Assembly (NCBI RefSeq): GCF_002531935.1
Contig: NZ_NWSV01000020.1
Location: 1 to 64,000, forward strand
Length of the DNA stretch: 64,000 bases
From: Rhizobium chutanense
GTDB taxonomy: Bacteria > Pseudomonadota > Alphaproteobacteria > Rhizobiales > Rhizobiaceae
Reading direction: 5' to 3'
The first letter of the stretch is position 1, and each line of letters begins with the position of its first letter. The notes below the pieces were generated by a model, which was given only the letters and a program-made list of their open reading frames with translations, was not told where the DNA came from and made no database searches. Positions 62,925 through 64,000 of the stretch are shown here, one piece after another. Both the position numbers and the translations under genes were made by a program.

Positions 62925-63698
62925 TTAGCGCGATCTACCGTTCGTTTCGATCAGTTTCACATTGTTTTCGAGGCAGAGATTGCGGATCGAGGCCACCGGA
63001 CAGTGGTCGGTGATGAAAGTATGAACCTGCGACAGCTGGCCGATCCTGACCGGGGCGGTGCGTTCGAACTTCGTCGAATCGGCAACGAGAATGACGTGCC
63101 TTGCATTGGCGATGATCGCCTGGGCGACCTTCACCTCGCGAAAGTCATAGTCGAGAAGCGCGCCATCCATATCGATCGCCGAGGCGCCGATCACGGCATA
63201 GTCGACCTTGAACTGGCGGATGAAATCGACCGCCGCCTCACCGACGATGCCGCCGTCCGAACCGCGCACGACGCCACCGGCGATCACCACCTCGATCGCC
63301 GGAAAGGAACGCAACCTGTTGGCGACATTGATATTATTGGTAATCACCATCAACTCGTGATGATTGGCGAGCGCCTCGCCCACCGCCTCGGTCGTCGTTC
63401 CGATATTGATGAACAGCGAGGCGCCGCTCGGGATCAGCTCGACCGCGGCCATGCCGATCGCCTGTTTCTCGGACGCGGCGATCTGACGGCGTGCCTCGTA
63501 TTTGACGTTCTCGGTGCCGCTCGGGAATGTGGCGCCGCCATGGATGCGCGTCAGCACCTGCGCATCGCAGAGATCGTTCAAGTCCTTGCGGATCGTCTGC
63601 GGCGTCACCGAAAAGCGGGAAGCGAGTTCCTCGACCAGGACCCTGCCGCTCGATTTCGCTATCGCCACGATTTCAGTTTGCCGGTCGGTCAAGAACAT
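62925..63698 (-). CDS. glpR: DeoR-family glycerol regulon repressor
   Basis: A 257-residue repressor. The N-terminal DeoR helix-turn-helix reads FLTDRQTEIVAIAKSSGRVL then 'ELASRFSVTPQTIRKDLNDL'. The C-terminal sugar-phosphate sensing domain (DeoRC) has 'GASLFINIGTTTEAVGEAL', 'VITNNINVANRL' and 'GASAIDMDGALLDYDFREV'. The ATG at 63698 with an AAGG site gives the length of E. coli GlpR (252). It most likely responds to glycerol 3-phosphate and represses glpD-K and itself. Confidence 0.9.
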   Translation of the reverse strand: MFLTDRQTEIVAIAKSSGRVLVEELASRFSVTPQTIRKDLNDLCDAQVLTRIHGGATFPSGTENVKYEARRQIAASEKQAIGMAAVELIPSGASLFINIGTTTEAVGEALANHHELMVITNNINVANRLRSFPAIEVVIAGGVVRGSDGGIVGEAAVDFIRQFKVDYAVIGASAIDMDGALLDYDFREVKVAQAIIANARHVILVADSTKFERTAPVRIGQLSQVHTFITDHCPVASIRNLCLENNVKLIETNGRSR

Positions 63699-63708
63699 AA
63701 GCACGCAC

Positions 63709-63726
63709 CTTTCGATCTGCTTTCGT
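63709..63726. promoter_or_regulatory. Phased heptamers, candidate GlpR operator at glpR
   Basis: CTTTCGA (63709-63715) and CTTTCGT (63720-63726) are the complement of the ACGAAAG heptamer and lie 11 bases apart, just before the glpR start. The second is part of GCTTTCGTTTTAA, a 13-base string also found (reversed) at 62086-62098 before glpD. The first overlaps the ribosome site region. Confidence 0.55.
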
Positions 63727-63816
63727 TTTAAAGAAAGCGAACGCCTGCGCAATGCTTATCTGTTCTCTGATCCCGCCTTCCATTCGGTTTCGGGCTGACC
63801 GCTCGAACGAGGAGCG

Positions 63817-64000
63817 CTAAGCAAACATATTGGGACCGATCTCCTCGCTGACCTCGATGATGACATCGGCGGGGACATTGTTCCTCCGGGCCGCGGCGAG
63901 AATGGCTTGCGTATTCGGCGCCTCGTAAAGGCAGTAGGTCTTTTTTCTGTCCGCGCTGAGGAACGAAAAGATCCATTTCACTCCTTCCTGGTCGTTGATC
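63817..64000 (-). CDS. DUF4242 domain protein, partial at the window edge
   Basis: The C-terminal 60 residues of a small protein: INDQEGVKWIFSFLSADRKK, then 'TYCLYEAPNTQAILAAARRN' and 'PADVIIEVSEEIGPNMFA' before the stop. This matches the DUF4242 family of small ferredoxin-like-fold proteins (SCO4226-like, some bind nickel). The N-terminus lies outside the window. It reads towards glpR on the same strand; a separate promoter for glpR lies after its stop. Confidence 0.75.
   Translation of the reverse strand, partial: INDQEGVKWIFSFLSADRKKTYCLYEAPNTQAILAAARRNNVPADVIIEVSEEIGPNMFA

Overview
The window looks like part of a Rhizobium genome (R. leguminosarum/etli type), probably a large plasmid or secondary replicon. 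It is GC-rich, dense in ABC importers, carries a typical rhizobial palindromic repeat, and holds a complete glycerol locus in the glpD-S-T-P-Q-U-V-K order known from R. leguminosarum. I saw no rRNA, tRNA, CRISPR array or replication gene. All calls come from reading the sequence; no database search was run.

Left part (1-13.5 kb): a rhizobial hypothetical gene, a frameshifted short-chain dehydrogenase remnant, an orphan NitT/TauT-type binding protein and a TctD/TctE-like two-component pair. Then comes a tightly coupled nine-gene operon (4.8-12.8 kb): HAD phosphatase, class III aminotransferase, ureohydrolase, SMR-like protein, fatty acid desaturase, alpha/beta hydrolase with a Cys nucleophile, FemAB/GNAT-like acyltransferase, second SMR-like protein and cyclopropane-fatty-acid synthase. 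This set suggests synthesis and translocation of an unknown amino-headgroup lipid or acylated amine, and is my main candidate for an undescribed system. A convergent MipA-like outer membrane gene ends it.

13.8-22.4 kb: a QseBC-like two-component system diverges from an envelope gene set with an exported protein, two separate ABC ATPases, one large FtsX/MacB-like permease, a DUF1344 protein, a small exported protein and a COG4705 (DUF347-repeat) membrane protein. 22.6-29.9 kb: an IS3 orfA remnant abuts a type I secretion pair (membrane fusion protein and an ABC protein with damaged ATPase motifs), two glycine-rich candidate substrates, one built of four repeats, and a LuxR-type regulator. A PCMT-DUF421 fusion follows at 30.3 kb.

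31.4-43.9 kb: an acid-sugar catabolic region with a GntR/FCD regulator, a four-carbon acid sugar kinase, a Dpp-type ABC importer, a DapA-family aldolase, a cytoplasmic sialidase-like protein, an iron-type alcohol dehydrogenase and a PdxA2-type dehydrogenase. 43.9-47.8 kb: a small polysaccharide-decoration island (acyltransferase, flippase, pyruvyltransferase). 48.1-52.7 kb: a ribose-type sugar ABC importer without catabolic genes.

52.7-63.7 kb: the glycerol locus. glpD-K reads leftward; GlpR is encoded upstream, separated by a parDE toxin-antitoxin pair on the other strand. Phased ACGAAWG heptamers in front of both glpD and glpR look like GlpR operators. GlpS and GlpT have complementary losses in their ATPase motifs, pointing to an asymmetric transporter. 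A DUF4242 gene is cut by the right edge.
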